DNA from: JADCRZ01 sp965200945
GTDB lineage: Bacteria > Bacteroidota > Bacteroidia > Chitinophagales > Chitinophagaceae
Length of the DNA: 64,000 nucleotides
Assembly (NCBI GenBank): GCA_965200945.1
Contig: OZ241749.1
Coordinates: 1,178,001-1,242,000, forward strand
Direction of reading: 5' to 3'
The notes under the pieces were generated by a model that worked only from the letters and a program-made list of their open reading frames with translations, did not search any database and was not told the DNA's origin. The first letter of the stretch is position 1. Each line of letters starts with the position of its first letter. The translations under genes were made by a program, and so were the position numbers. Shown here piece after piece: positions 49,481 through 58,878 of this stretch.

Positions 49481-52384
49481 TTATTTCTTATCCCCATCCG
49501 TTTCATTCTCTTCACTTTCACCCGCAGCAGCCCGTGCTGCAGCTTCTGCTTCTTCCCGTTGCTGGCGGGTCATGGTTCGGATGACCAGCGGTTTGGAAGA
49601 TTTTATACCGCCGGCCTCGATCTCAACCTGATAAGTTCCGGCCGTCAGTGTTTTTTTATCGGCAGTGCTCAGGTCGTATTCAAACAGGTTCAGTCCGGGT
49701 TCGGCCTTACTCGTCAGGGTATTCAGCACCTGACCTTTGTCGTCCTTGATCTGAAAAGTGACTGCACCTGCGCTTTTTGCGTAGTAGTTCACATTGGCCA
49801 TTGTTCTGGCGGCGCCAAACCGGCCACCGCCTCCCCCGCCGCCAAACCTGCCGAAACTCGCCAGCTGCACATCCCTGATATCAAACAGTTCAACCGGCTT
49901 GGCCATCACTTCCGGTGTCAGTTTTTGTACGGCATCCAGGTTGGCAATGTAGATAGAACGGCCATGCGTGCCGAGCACGATGTCGTTTTCACGCTCCTGA
50001 ATCGCAATATCATGGACAGGCACCCGGGGTAAACCACCGGCAAAAGGCATATAGTTCAGGCCGCCATCGAGGGAAGCGTAGAGGCCTCCATCCGTACCCA
50101 CATAGAGTACCTTTTCATTTTTGGGGTCTTCTTTTACGGTGTTGATGGGTTCGGTAGGCAGGTTGCCGTTGAGGCTTTTCCAGGTGGTGCCATAGTCTTC
50201 ACTGATGTAGAGGTACGGATTGAAATTGTCGTACCGGTATGCGTTGAGCGACAGGTACACCCGGCCCGGCTTGAAAGCGGAAGCCGTTACGCAGGTCACC
50301 CACAGATCCTGCGGCAGTTTGTCCGATACGCGGGTCCAATGATAGCCACTGTCTTTGGAAAGCTGCACCACTCCATCATCTGTTCCGACGTACAGCACAG
50401 CTGCACTCATGGGTGATTCGGAGATCCAGGTGCAGGTCCCGATCGGCACATCGCCGGGTTTGGCGCCTTTTGTGAGATCGCCCGACAGGGTTTCCATTTT
50501 CTCTCCCTTGTTCATGGAACGGTGGAACTTGTTGGAGGCCATGTAGAAAATATCCTGGTTGAATTTTGAAAGCAGGATCGGTGATTCCCAGTTCCAGCGC
50601 AGCGGGCTCTCACCGAGTTTATGACCTGGATGGATAGCGAGCGACTGTGTGCGGTCTTTGTTGGTACGGCTGTAGTTTCCGAACTGGCTGCCCGAATAAT
50701 AGATGTTGTTGGTGCGGGTATCTACCTGTACCATCATGCCGTCGCCGCCGTTCAGGTTTTTGTAGGGGTATTCACCGGAAGTGTGCCAGTTTGTATTGTC
50801 TACGTTCGTCGACGGCCCGAACCAGGTACCGTTGTCCTGCAGCCCGCCGTAAACGTTGTAGGGCTTTGCGTTGTCAACCACCACAGAATAAAATTGCCCA
50901 ACCGACACTACGTTGAGTTTCGACCAGTTGGCTCCGCCGTCGTAGCTCATGTTCAGGCCGCCATCGTTGCCGTTCAGGATGTGCTTGTCATCTTTCGGAT
51001 CGAACCAAAGCGCATGATGATCACTGTGTACAAGGCTGCCACCGCTCGACCGCCAGGTTTTTCCGCCATCTTCTGAGAAGGACAGCGGTACGCCGGTGAT
51101 GGCCAGCTTGTTGCTGTCGGTTGGCGATACCCATACCTTGCTCATATAATAGCCATACGAGCTGAACGCATCCAGCGGCGTGTTGTTGGTTTTCTTCCAG
51201 CTTAAGCCGCCATCGCTGCTTTTGTAGATCTCTGCGCCTTTCACGCTGCCTTCTTCCTCTTCGCTGTTGGCGTCGTGCAGAAATTCAGCCAGCACGGTAG
51301 GCTTCAGCTTGCCTTCCGCCACGCGCTGTTTTACCATGGTATCGGTTACATCTTCGGGAAAACGGTTCTGGCGAAGAAAGGCGGTCAGCTTGCGGCTGTC
51401 GAGCTGTGCAAACTGTTCTTTGGTGATCTTCTGAAAGGTTTGCAATGTATACCCCGACGTGTCTGCCGCACGGGCAGGTCTTTTCTCATTGTTGTCGATC
51501 ACGGCAAATACCAGCCTGGGATTTTTAGGGTATACCGCCAGACCGATGCGTCCTGCACCGGCGCCGGTCGGGAAACCCGCGCCCGCTTTCGTAATGAGCG
51601 TCCACTTGTTGCCTCCGTCGGTACTTTTATAAATACCGGTGGTAGCGCCGCCCTCTTCGAAATTGGAGCGGGTACGCGTACGGTACCAGGTAGCCGCATA
51701 CAAAATACTGGGGTTGGAAGGATCGATGTCGATGTCTATGGCGCCGGTCTTATCGTCGATGTAGAGCGTTTTCGTCCAGGTCTTTCCGCCGTCACTGGTT
51801 TTATAAACGCCGCGTTCCTTGTTGGGGGAATACAGATGCCCCATGGCCGCCACCCATACGGTGTTAGGGTCGGTAGGACTGATCACCACTTTGCCGATGT
51901 GGTGTGTATCGTTCAACCCGAGGTATTGCCATGATTTTCCGCCGTTGGTGGATTTGAATACGCCGGTCCCGGCGTAGGTTGAGCGGCTGGCGTTTACTTC
52001 GCCCGTGCCCGCGTAGATGGTCCCCGATTTCCAATCAACCGCAATGTCACCAATGAACAGATGGTCGAGGCTGTCAAAAACGGGGGTAAATGACTGGCCG
52101 TTGTTGTTGGTGTACCAGATGCCCCCGGTGGCATAGGCCACATAAAATTCGGTGGATTTATCGGGGTTTACGTCTACATCCACCACGCGTCCGCTCATAA
52201 TGGAGGGGCCCACATTGCGGAACCGGACGCTTTTGATCAGCGATTCCTTTTCCATTAGTTTTCTTTTCTGGAAGCCATCCATTCGGGCCTGGGTGGATGA
52301 TGGCTGTAGCTGAGGCTGTTGACTCTGGGCAATGGCGCAGGCACCGAGTAATGTGCAGGCTGCCAGGAGATAGAATTGTTTCAT
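49481..52384 (-). CDS. Secreted BNR/sortilin-type beta-propeller protein
   Basis: 967 residues. The signal ends at about residue 19; LLGAC before it might also be a lipobox. From about residue 50 it is built of repeated propeller blades with Asp-box motifs (STNGGKSW, TSDGGKTW, STDGGNKW, SSDGGLSW, SEDGGKTW, SYDGGANW), as in the VPS10/sortilin-like 'glycosyl hydrolase' group. The C-terminal part has a fibronectin-like segment (FQIKDDKGQV) and an Ala/Glu-rich tail. The family is common in this phylum and mostly uncharacterised; it may bind or cleave glycans or proteins. It lies downstream of SusD but after a terminator. Confidence 0.85.
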   Translation of the reverse strand: MKQFYLLAACTLLGACAIAQSQQPQLQPSSTQARMDGFQKRKLMEKESLIKSVRFRNVGPSIMSGRVVDVDVNPDKSTEFYVAYATGGIWYTNNNGQSFTPVFDSLDHLFIGDIAVDWKSGTIYAGTGEVNASRSTYAGTGVFKSTNGGKSWQYLGLNDTHHIGKVVISPTDPNTVWVAAMGHLYSPNKERGVYKTSDGGKTWTKTLYIDDKTGAIDIDIDPSNPSILYAATWYRTRTRSNFEEGGATTGIYKSTDGGNKWTLITKAGAGFPTGAGAGRIGLAVYPKNPRLVFAVIDNNEKRPARAADTSGYTLQTFQKITKEQFAQLDSRKLTAFLRQNRFPEDVTDTMVKQRVAEGKLKPTVLAEFLHDANSEEEEGSVKGAEIYKSSDGGLSWKKTNNTPLDAFSSYGYYMSKVWVSPTDSNKLAITGVPLSFSEDGGKTWRSSGGSLVHSDHHALWFDPKDDKHILNGNDGGLNMSYDGGANWSKLNVVSVGQFYSVVVDNAKPYNVYGGLQDNGTWFGPSTNVDNTNWHTSGEYPYKNLNGGDGMMVQVDTRTNNIYYSGSQFGNYSRTNKDRTQSLAIHPGHKLGESPLRWNWESPILLSKFNQDIFYMASNKFHRSMNKGEKMETLSGDLTKGAKPGDVPIGTCTWISESPMSAAVLYVGTDDGVVQLSKDSGYHWTRVSDKLPQDLWVTCVTASAFKPGRVYLSLNAYRYDNFNPYLYISEDYGTTWKSLNGNLPTEPINTVKEDPKNEKVLYVGTDGGLYASLDGGLNYMPFAGGLPRVPVHDIAIQERENDIVLGTHGRSIYIANLDAVQKLTPEVMAKPVELFDIRDVQLASFGRFGGGGGGGRFGAARTMANVNYYAKSAGAVTFQIKDDKGQVLNTLTSKAEPGLNLFEYDLSTADKKTLTAGTYQVEIEAGGIKSSKPLVIRTMTRQQREEAEAAARAAAGESEENETDGDKK

Positions 52385-52446
52385 GTGGGTTGCAATTTCC
52401 CATAATTTCCCAGATTCGTAAAACTATTTCTGTGATTAACAAATAG

Positions 52447-52477
52447 AAAGGGCGACCTTTTTACGAGGCCGCCCTTT
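52447..52477 (-). terminator. Terminator of the SusCD pair
   Basis: AAAGGGCG (52447-52454) pairs with CGCCCTTT (52470-52477), extended by a CCT/AGG pairing inside. It lies between the SusD stop and the BNR start, with T-rich sequence only partly present after it on the minus strand. Confidence 0.65.
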
Positions 52478-52499
52478 TCATCGAATATGAGGGGGAATT

Positions 52500-54020
52500 T
52501 TATTTCACATCCCAGAACACCCGTACAAGCAGGTCCGGTTTGGCCGGCACATTCGGGTTGCTGGTTGATTCATTGAGACCGTAAGGCAACGAACGGGGGA
52601 TCTCATCATAGATCGCCGTAGGTTTGGTCAGGGGCGTGATCGCCGGGTACCCGGTGCGGCGGTAGTCGGTCCAGGGTTCCATCACCACACCAAAATTGGC
52701 AATGTATTTTTCCGTGATGATCTGTTGCAGCTTCTGCTGGGTGGTGCCTGCCAAAGTACCGTTTGCAGTCACATACTTATCGATGTCGGCCTGCGCCATC
52801 GAAGCATCTTTCATGGAAGCCCTGATCCCTTCCTGGTAAAAGGCCTGCGCATCACCTGCCACGTTCATCGTAAGGGCCGTTTCGGCCCGGATAAAATTAT
52901 ACTCGGCATAGGTGAGCATCCGGGCAGGAGCATTTCCCGCATAGGTAATCGCCGCGTCCTTTAAAGATCCGTCCGTGTTTATCATCGCGGTATTTACAGT
53001 GGGAGTACCCTTCAGGTAGGTATGCAGTCGTGAATACAGAGCAGATGCATTGGCATCCAGTATGCTGGAGCCTTTATAGGTAGCGGGGTTCGACAGGTAC
53101 GGGAACGGAACGAAGTAGGCGGCCCTGCGGGGATCTGCTTTCGCGTTCATCATATCGACAATGGTGCGGTTGGGGAACAACTGGTTCTTGAATTGACCGC
53201 CCTCAATACTGACTGTCGGTATCTGCCGGCCCGATTCGGAGAGAAACGGCATCTGGAAGTTGTCGGTGGTCGACTGCAAAAAGGTGGCCCCGCTGCTTAT
53301 CAGCGCCGTGATCTGCTGCGCAGCGTAAGTAGGGTCTTTTTTGCTGTAATGCAGTAAGATCCTAAGCTTCAGCGTGTTTGCGAATTTCAGCCATTGTGCT
53401 TTTGCCGCTGTCCAGGTCGTGTTCACATAAATTGATGTATTGTTATTCGGATCCAGTGCGGAGGTGGTGGCGTTGATGTCGGTAATGCCTGCATCGATGA
53501 GCTTGATAAGGTCCGGATAGATCACGGCATCGTCGTCGAACTTCGGGTACAGGTTGCTGTTAAACTTGGCGGCTTCCGAGTAAGGGATGTCTCCCCATGC
53601 GTCAACGGAAATCTGAAACACGTAAGCCTTCAGCACCTTGCCGACACCGGCATAGTGCGGGCTGCCCGTAGCCGTTGCCTGCGTGATCATGAGCTCAAGA
53701 TCGCTGACGATGGTACCGTATATGGTGTTCCACTGGTTGTTGATATCAGAACTGTTGATATTGTAACGTTCATACTCGTTGAACGTGTTTCCCGTGCTCA
53801 CCGGCCCTTTGGCACTGAACTGCTGCATGATCATGAGGCTGTAGCGAAACAGGTCGCTGGCTCCCATGTAGCCGATGTTGACCGTAATGGAAGGCAGGAT
53901 CTGCGATACCTGTACGTCCTTGATGTTGTTGGGATCCACATTCACATCAAGATATTTCTTGCATGAAAACGAGAACAGGATGATAAAAAGGGAAGTAGAA
54001 TATAAAAAGAGTTTTTTCAT
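52500..54020 (-). CDS. SusD/RagB-like outer-membrane lipoprotein
   Basis: 506 residues. The lipoprotein signal ends in SFSC (Cys20) followed by KKYLDVNVDPN, typical of this family. The helical SusD core shows LPSITVNIGYM, NQWNTIYGTIVSDLELMI, the KAYVFQISVDAWGDIPYSEAAK strand-helix and the late AEYNFIRAETAL helix; it matches the SusD-like type 2 group. It would cap the SusC barrel and bind the substrate at the surface. It follows SusC by 24 bases. The ligand is unknown, since no hydrolase gene is adjacent. Confidence 0.93.
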   Translation of the reverse strand: MKKLFLYSTSLFIILFSFSCKKYLDVNVDPNNIKDVQVSQILPSITVNIGYMGASDLFRYSLMIMQQFSAKGPVSTGNTFNEYERYNINSSDINNQWNTIYGTIVSDLELMITQATATGSPHYAGVGKVLKAYVFQISVDAWGDIPYSEAAKFNSNLYPKFDDDAVIYPDLIKLIDAGITDINATTSALDPNNNTSIYVNTTWTAAKAQWLKFANTLKLRILLHYSKKDPTYAAQQITALISSGATFLQSTTDNFQMPFLSESGRQIPTVSIEGGQFKNQLFPNRTIVDMMNAKADPRRAAYFVPFPYLSNPATYKGSSILDANASALYSRLHTYLKGTPTVNTAMINTDGSLKDAAITYAGNAPARMLTYAEYNFIRAETALTMNVAGDAQAFYQEGIRASMKDASMAQADIDKYVTANGTLAGTTQQKLQQIITEKYIANFGVVMEPWTDYRRTGYPAITPLTKPTAIYDEIPRSLPYGLNESTSNPNVPAKPDLLVRVFWDVK

Positions 54021-54044
54021 CTTGGAAGATTGTACTGGTGATGA

Positions 54045-57000
54045 TTAAAATGTGATCCGCACGGTGCCGCCCATGGTTTTGGCTACAGGCTGGATGCCAA
54101 ATTCAAGTCCGGTTGAGTTGCTTACACCCTGCAGGTTCTGCTCTGGATCGAGGTCAGGGAAATGTGGCGCATACGTGAACAGGTTGCGGCCGTAAGCAGA
54201 CAACTGAAGGCCACTGATAACTTTGGTTTTCGAAAGGAATGACCTGGGCACATTGTAACTGATGGTGAGTTCGCGCAGTTTGATAAACGACGCATCGCGC
54301 ACATACCCTTCCCACGCCACATACTTCCCACGGAGGCTCCAGTAATCCTGGGCCGTTACATAGATATTGTTGGGCTGACCGTTTTCAAGCACGCCGGGGA
54401 AGATATAAGGTTTAGCTATGGTGCCATCTTTGTTGAAGCGCGGATATTCTGCCGTTTCCGCACTTACGCCGTTGATGCGAAGGTCGCCGAGCGTACGTGA
54501 AAGCAGGTCACCTTTATAACGGCCATCAACCAGGAAGGAAAGGCTGAACGCCTTGTAGCTGAAGGTGTTGGTGATACCCATCGTGAATTTAGGATTCGGG
54601 TTGCCGATCTTCTTCACGCTGTTGGTTCCGGAGCTAACGATCGGCAGCCCGGATGTACCAATGATCATCCTTCCCTGGTCATCCCTTTTGTAATACGTCG
54701 AAAAAATCACTCCATATTGTTGGCCGGGAATCAGCCTGGTATCAGGCGAAGTAAAGCCGCCGATCACCACGGCCTGAACGCCGGGAGAAAGTTCTTTCAC
54801 TACGGAGCGGAAGCTCGTGAAGTTTACAAGCGCTTCCCACCGGAAATTCCGGGTTTTGACAGGCATGCCGCTCAGCAAGAATTCGATCCCTTTGGTTGAC
54901 AGTTTACCGGCATTGTTGATCACGGAAGTAAAACCGGAAGAGGCAGGAACCGGTACACTGTAAATGAGGTTTCTTGTATCGCGTTTGTAAACGGAAAGAT
55001 CGAGTGAAAGGCGGTTGTCGAAGAAAATAAATTCACCGCCGAGCTCCACTTCACGGGTAAACTCCGGAGTCAGAAAAGGGTTGCCTGCGCTGTTGCTGTA
55101 AGTATATCCTACCAGTCCGTTGAACGGAAAACTGACGCCAGTTGATCCAAAACCATCGCCTGCGCTGGCTTTGGCGTAATACGTATCGGTGTTGTAAGCG
55201 GTTGCGCCTTTGCCTACTTCACCGATGTTTGCCCTGATCTTGGCCTGGTTCAGCACCTTGCCTTTCAGGGAAGTGAATTTCTCGGTAGGCACAAAGCTTA
55301 ATGCAACCGCCGGGTAAAAGATCGACCAGTTACCCGGGCTCAGCGTAGAAGACCAGTCGTTGCGCGCCTTGATGTTCAGGGTCAGGTAATTCTGGTATTC
55401 GGCCACAAAATCGCCAAACAGTCCCACGATCTTCGACTGGCTGTAGCTGTCGGAATTGCTGAGGGTCACAAAATTCTTGAGGTTCTGGAAACCGGGCACT
55501 ACGATGTCGGTACCGGTGCCGCCGAGCGACCGCGAGTAATTCGAGATCACTTCGTTGCCGACCGTTCCGGAGAAGAAGAAATCTCCTTTCCTTTTGTTCG
55601 CGGATACCGTGAGATAACTGTTCAGGTTGCGGATATTGTTTATGTTGTCCGCCAGACCGCCTTTGCCGGCGGATGTGGTGTTCCCGTTTCCACGGATGCC
55701 TTTGTCATCGAAGCCCTGCGTGGAATTGCTGAACACGTCCGCACCGATCTTCAGGTCGGCCTGCAGCCACGAGGTGACCGCGTAGTTCAGGTTTACGTTG
55801 CCCAGGAAGCGGTTGACCTCCTGGTGATATTTTACGTGCTTGATGGCCCAGTAAGGCTGGTCTTCCGCGGCAAACCACTGCTGGTTACCGGCTGCATCCT
55901 GGTATGGCAATCCGCTCAGGTTGTAGGTCCTGGGTGTATAAATCCCCCTCCACAGCGGATTCGAACCCTGGTTGCCAGCCTGGGTGCGATCTGAAATGTT
56001 GGAGGTATAGGAAACATAGGTATTCACTTTCAGCTTGTCGGTAATGGAAGTTCCCGCATTCAGACTGAGGCTGTTTTTTGAAAGCTTGTTGCCGGGCACC
56101 AGCGCAGTTTCATTGGCGTTGCCATAAGCAAGGCGGTAAGTGGATTTGGCCGTAGATCCTGAAAAGCTGACATCATTCTGGTTCGAAATAGAATGATGCA
56201 GGATATCCCTCACATTATCTGGATATGCCTGCAGTTGTTCGGGCTGCCCGAAATAGTTGTTCACCGTTTGCCCGGTGATGAGCGGGCCCCAGGAACCGGT
56301 TACGGTCGGACTGTACCCCCCTTTGTCACCCTGGGCGTATTCATTCTGGAAAGAGGGAAACCGGTTGATGGTGCCCACGCCCACGTTCGAGCTGAAGCTG
56401 ATCTGGTTGCGGCTGCCTGCCTTGCCTTTCTTTGTTACAATGAGAATGGCGCCGGATGCTGCGCGGGAGCCGTACAGCACCGTGGCAGCGGCCCCTTTCA
56501 ATACATTCATACTCTCGATGTCTTCCGGATTGATGTCCGAAGCGCGGTTCGAAGTGGTGACGCCCGCGTTCACCCCGTTGTTTCCGCCGCTGTTGTTGAT
56601 CGGTACTCCGTCTATCACCATCAGGGGCTGATTGCTGCCGGTAAAGGTGGTGAAGCCACGGATGATGATGTTTGAGCTGGAAAAGCCACCGCCCGTACCT
56701 GACACCTGTACACCGGCCACCTTGCCCACCAGGGCGTTGGTGATATCGGGCGTAGGTGCTTTGCGGAGGTCCTCCGCTTTTACCTGGCTCACACCATACC
56801 CCAGCGTCTTTTTATCTTTTACAATACCAAACGAGGTTACCACCACTTCTTCCAGGCTTTTTGAATCGGATTCCAGGTTGATGTTGACGCGTGTCTGGCT
56901 GCCGGGTTTTATTTTCTGGCTTACATAACCGAGATAAGAAAAGACCAGCGTGCCATTGGCCGGAGCGGTCAGACTGAAATATCCTTCGCTGTTTGTCTGT

Positions 57001-57155
57001 GTGCCGATAGAGGAGCCTTCTACTTTGATGGACACGCCTGCAAGAGCCGCGCTGTCACCCTGTCCGTGCACCACACCGGTGTAAACCCGGTTTTGTGCGT
57101 TCAGTCCAGCCGCAGCGCATACGAGGATGAATAACAGGAGGAAAAATTTTCTCAT
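54045..57155 (-). CDS. SusC/RagA-type TonB-dependent outer-membrane transporter
   Basis: 1036 residues. Signal peptide 1-21, then the carboxypeptidase-regulatory-like domain typical of SusC (about 22-95, ending in the SLEEVVVTSFG TonB-box-like region). The plug follows (about 105-230, including TPDITNALVGKVAGVQVSG and the PLMVIDGVPINN motif), then a 22-strand barrel to the C-terminus (VRITF). It imports a substrate across the outer membrane using TonB energy together with the SusD partner. A 7-bp inverted repeat (57218-57224 / 57243-57249) lies in its leader. No regulator gene is adjacent. Confidence 0.95.
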   Translation of the reverse strand: MRKFFLLLFILVCAAAGLNAQNRVYTGVVHGQGDSAALAGVSIKVEGSSIGTQTNSEGYFSLTAPANGTLVFSYLGYVSQKIKPGSQTRVNINLESDSKSLEEVVVTSFGIVKDKKTLGYGVSQVKAEDLRKAPTPDITNALVGKVAGVQVSGTGGGFSSSNIIIRGFTTFTGSNQPLMVIDGVPINNSGGNNGVNAGVTTSNRASDINPEDIESMNVLKGAAATVLYGSRAASGAILIVTKKGKAGSRNQISFSSNVGVGTINRFPSFQNEYAQGDKGGYSPTVTGSWGPLITGQTVNNYFGQPEQLQAYPDNVRDILHHSISNQNDVSFSGSTAKSTYRLAYGNANETALVPGNKLSKNSLSLNAGTSITDKLKVNTYVSYTSNISDRTQAGNQGSNPLWRGIYTPRTYNLSGLPYQDAAGNQQWFAAEDQPYWAIKHVKYHQEVNRFLGNVNLNYAVTSWLQADLKIGADVFSNSTQGFDDKGIRGNGNTTSAGKGGLADNINNIRNLNSYLTVSANKRKGDFFFSGTVGNEVISNYSRSLGGTGTDIVVPGFQNLKNFVTLSNSDSYSQSKIVGLFGDFVAEYQNYLTLNIKARNDWSSTLSPGNWSIFYPAVALSFVPTEKFTSLKGKVLNQAKIRANIGEVGKGATAYNTDTYYAKASAGDGFGSTGVSFPFNGLVGYTYSNSAGNPFLTPEFTREVELGGEFIFFDNRLSLDLSVYKRDTRNLIYSVPVPASSGFTSVINNAGKLSTKGIEFLLSGMPVKTRNFRWEALVNFTSFRSVVKELSPGVQAVVIGGFTSPDTRLIPGQQYGVIFSTYYKRDDQGRMIIGTSGLPIVSSGTNSVKKIGNPNPKFTMGITNTFSYKAFSLSFLVDGRYKGDLLSRTLGDLRINGVSAETAEYPRFNKDGTIAKPYIFPGVLENGQPNNIYVTAQDYWSLRGKYVAWEGYVRDASFIKLRELTISYNVPRSFLSKTKVISGLQLSAYGRNLFTYAPHFPDLDPEQNLQGVSNSTGLEFGIQPVAKTMGGTVRITF

Positions 57156-57384
57156 GTGCTTTATTTTGGTATGATGAATATAGATAAATCCGTGATAAAT
57201 GCAGTTCTAACACCAAATCAGACGACATACAATCATCGGGGCCGTCTGAAAGTAAATATATCACCAAAAGTTATATGACACAGATCAAATAAAATCTGCT
57301 GCATGCAAATCTTATTTAGAGCCATTCGGATTAGTTTAGGGGAGCATACCTGATCGCCGGGGGCATGGTGCGAACAGTGCGGGG

Positions 57385-57726
57385 TTATACCAACCCGACG
57401 GAAACGGCTTTGGCGACCACATTGATCAGGTCTTCCACTATCTTGTTGGCCTTTTCTATCACCCCGGCTATTTTAGCCAGTGATTCCGCAGATTTTTTCA
57501 TCTGGTCGATCAGTTCCGTAAGATCCTTGCAGTCTGTCTTCAGTCCTTCAACCAGTTCCTGCTCTTTTTGCTTGATGATCGTGCGTTCAAGGTTTCTCAG
57601 TTGTACGGAGGCTTTTTCGAGCAGGAGCTTGTCTGCAGGCTGCAGATCAAGGTCTGCTCTTGCATCTTCCACAACGTCAAGGGCATCATGAACCTGGTCG
57701 AGCGTTTTGATTTTTGCGGAATCCAT
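57385..57726 (-). CDS. Small helical cytoplasmic protein, unknown function
   Basis: 113 residues, no signal. It is almost wholly predicted alpha-helical with heptad-like repeats (LDQVHDALDVVEDARADLDL and LLEKASVQLRNLERTIIK). The last 30 residues turn hydrophobic (IAGVIEKANKIVEDLINVVAKAVSVGLV), which may be an amphipathic or membrane-contacting helix. No known motif. Its ATG is 3 bases after the stop of the lipoprotein gene upstream, so the two form an operon. Confidence 0.65.
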   Translation of the reverse strand: MDSAKIKTLDQVHDALDVVEDARADLDLQPADKLLLEKASVQLRNLERTIIKQKEQELVEGLKTDCKDLTELIDQMKKSAESLAKIAGVIEKANKIVEDLINVVAKAVSVGLV

Positions 57727-57729
57727 ACC

Positions 57730-58692
57730 TTACTGTTTTAGTTTTTGAAGAAGTGCAATGTGTATCTTGATTTTCTTCACTTCCGAATACAGATCCTGTA
57801 CTTCTACAATGGTACTCCTGAGCGTCTTCTTGGTACTGATGATGGCGGCCAGCTTTCCATGCGCCTTGCGAAGCTTCTCTGTAGCCTCCACCGTTTCATC
57901 CCGAAGGTCGCGTATGGCATCGATGGACGTGCGCATCAGAATATATTCCTTGTCATTCTCCATGCTCGACCGGGTATCGGAGACCAGACGGAGGGTGTCG
58001 CGTGGCCCGCGTACATTGGTGACCGTGGATTTTTGACGGAGGTAACTGAGGTAGTTGCTGTTTATGTTCTTACTTTCATTTTCGATGAGATCTTTCAGGT
58101 TCGTATCATTCAGGTATTCGGTGAGGTTGGTGCACATCACCGATATCATGGTATCGGCCAGCAACACAAATTTCTTTACTTCCCTGGCCTGTTTGGTCCG
58201 GATGTAAATCCGGCCGCCCGCGGTGATCCACTCGCTTACTCCGGCCCCGATGCCAGCAGGCACTTTTCGTGTATCGCCCGTCTGGTTGTACATGGTGATG
58301 AGGGAATCGATATTTTCTCCGAATGCCTGCGCCTGGGTGCTTACATCGGCCGAATATTTATTGGACGAGAGCAGCACCAGCGATTGCGCGTATTTATCAA
58401 TGATCTTGAAAGTGATGTCGGCCTTTGCGGAGATCTTCAGGTCTTCCTTTTTGAAATCATAGATATTGTCAAGCTCCCCGAGATGCAGTTTGGGGTCATC
58501 GAGAGAGTTTGCATAAAAGACTCCGCGACGCATGCGCAGATCTGCAAGTTCTTCCAGTATCTTGCTGGGGTAAGCGGAGAAGTTCTCACTTGTTTTTGCG
58601 AACTGGTTTACTGTGGTGAGCTGGGTTTTTGTAAGGGTGGCACAGCTGCATAAAAATGTTATCACCAGGCAGATGAAAGTGCAAATTTTCAT
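57730..58692 (-). CDS. Lipoprotein with helical domains, unknown function
   Basis: 320 residues. The signal ends in a lipobox LCSC (Cys17). The mature protein is mostly helical: an N-terminal region with KTSENFSAYPSKILEELADLR, a central part with repeated charged helices (ADTMISVMCTNLTEYL, DLRDETVEATEKLRKAHGKL) and a C-terminal coiled-coil (VQDLYSEVKKIKIHIALLQK). No catalytic motif is visible. It is the first gene of a two-gene operon with the 113-residue helical protein and divergent from accA. Confidence 0.7.
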   Translation of the reverse strand: MKICTFICLVITFLCSCATLTKTQLTTVNQFAKTSENFSAYPSKILEELADLRMRRGVFYANSLDDPKLHLGELDNIYDFKKEDLKISAKADITFKIIDKYAQSLVLLSSNKYSADVSTQAQAFGENIDSLITMYNQTGDTRKVPAGIGAGVSEWITAGGRIYIRTKQAREVKKFVLLADTMISVMCTNLTEYLNDTNLKDLIENESKNINSNYLSYLRQKSTVTNVRGPRDTLRLVSDTRSSMENDKEYILMRTSIDAIRDLRDETVEATEKLRKAHGKLAAIISTKKTLRSTIVEVQDLYSEVKKIKIHIALLQKLKQ

Positions 58693-58878
58693 TTCACAAG
58701 CGGTTTATGAAAACGAGGGAGAATCTGGTTACAATCAACGGACCGGAAAGTACAGAAAAAGAATGACATGCAGCGGCATCACAAAAAATTAGACCTTAAA
58801 AAACGAGGGGTGATCGAAGCAAAGGAAAAAATAATAAAAAAATAATTAACCCTTAATTTTACCCATTATAAGTACAAA

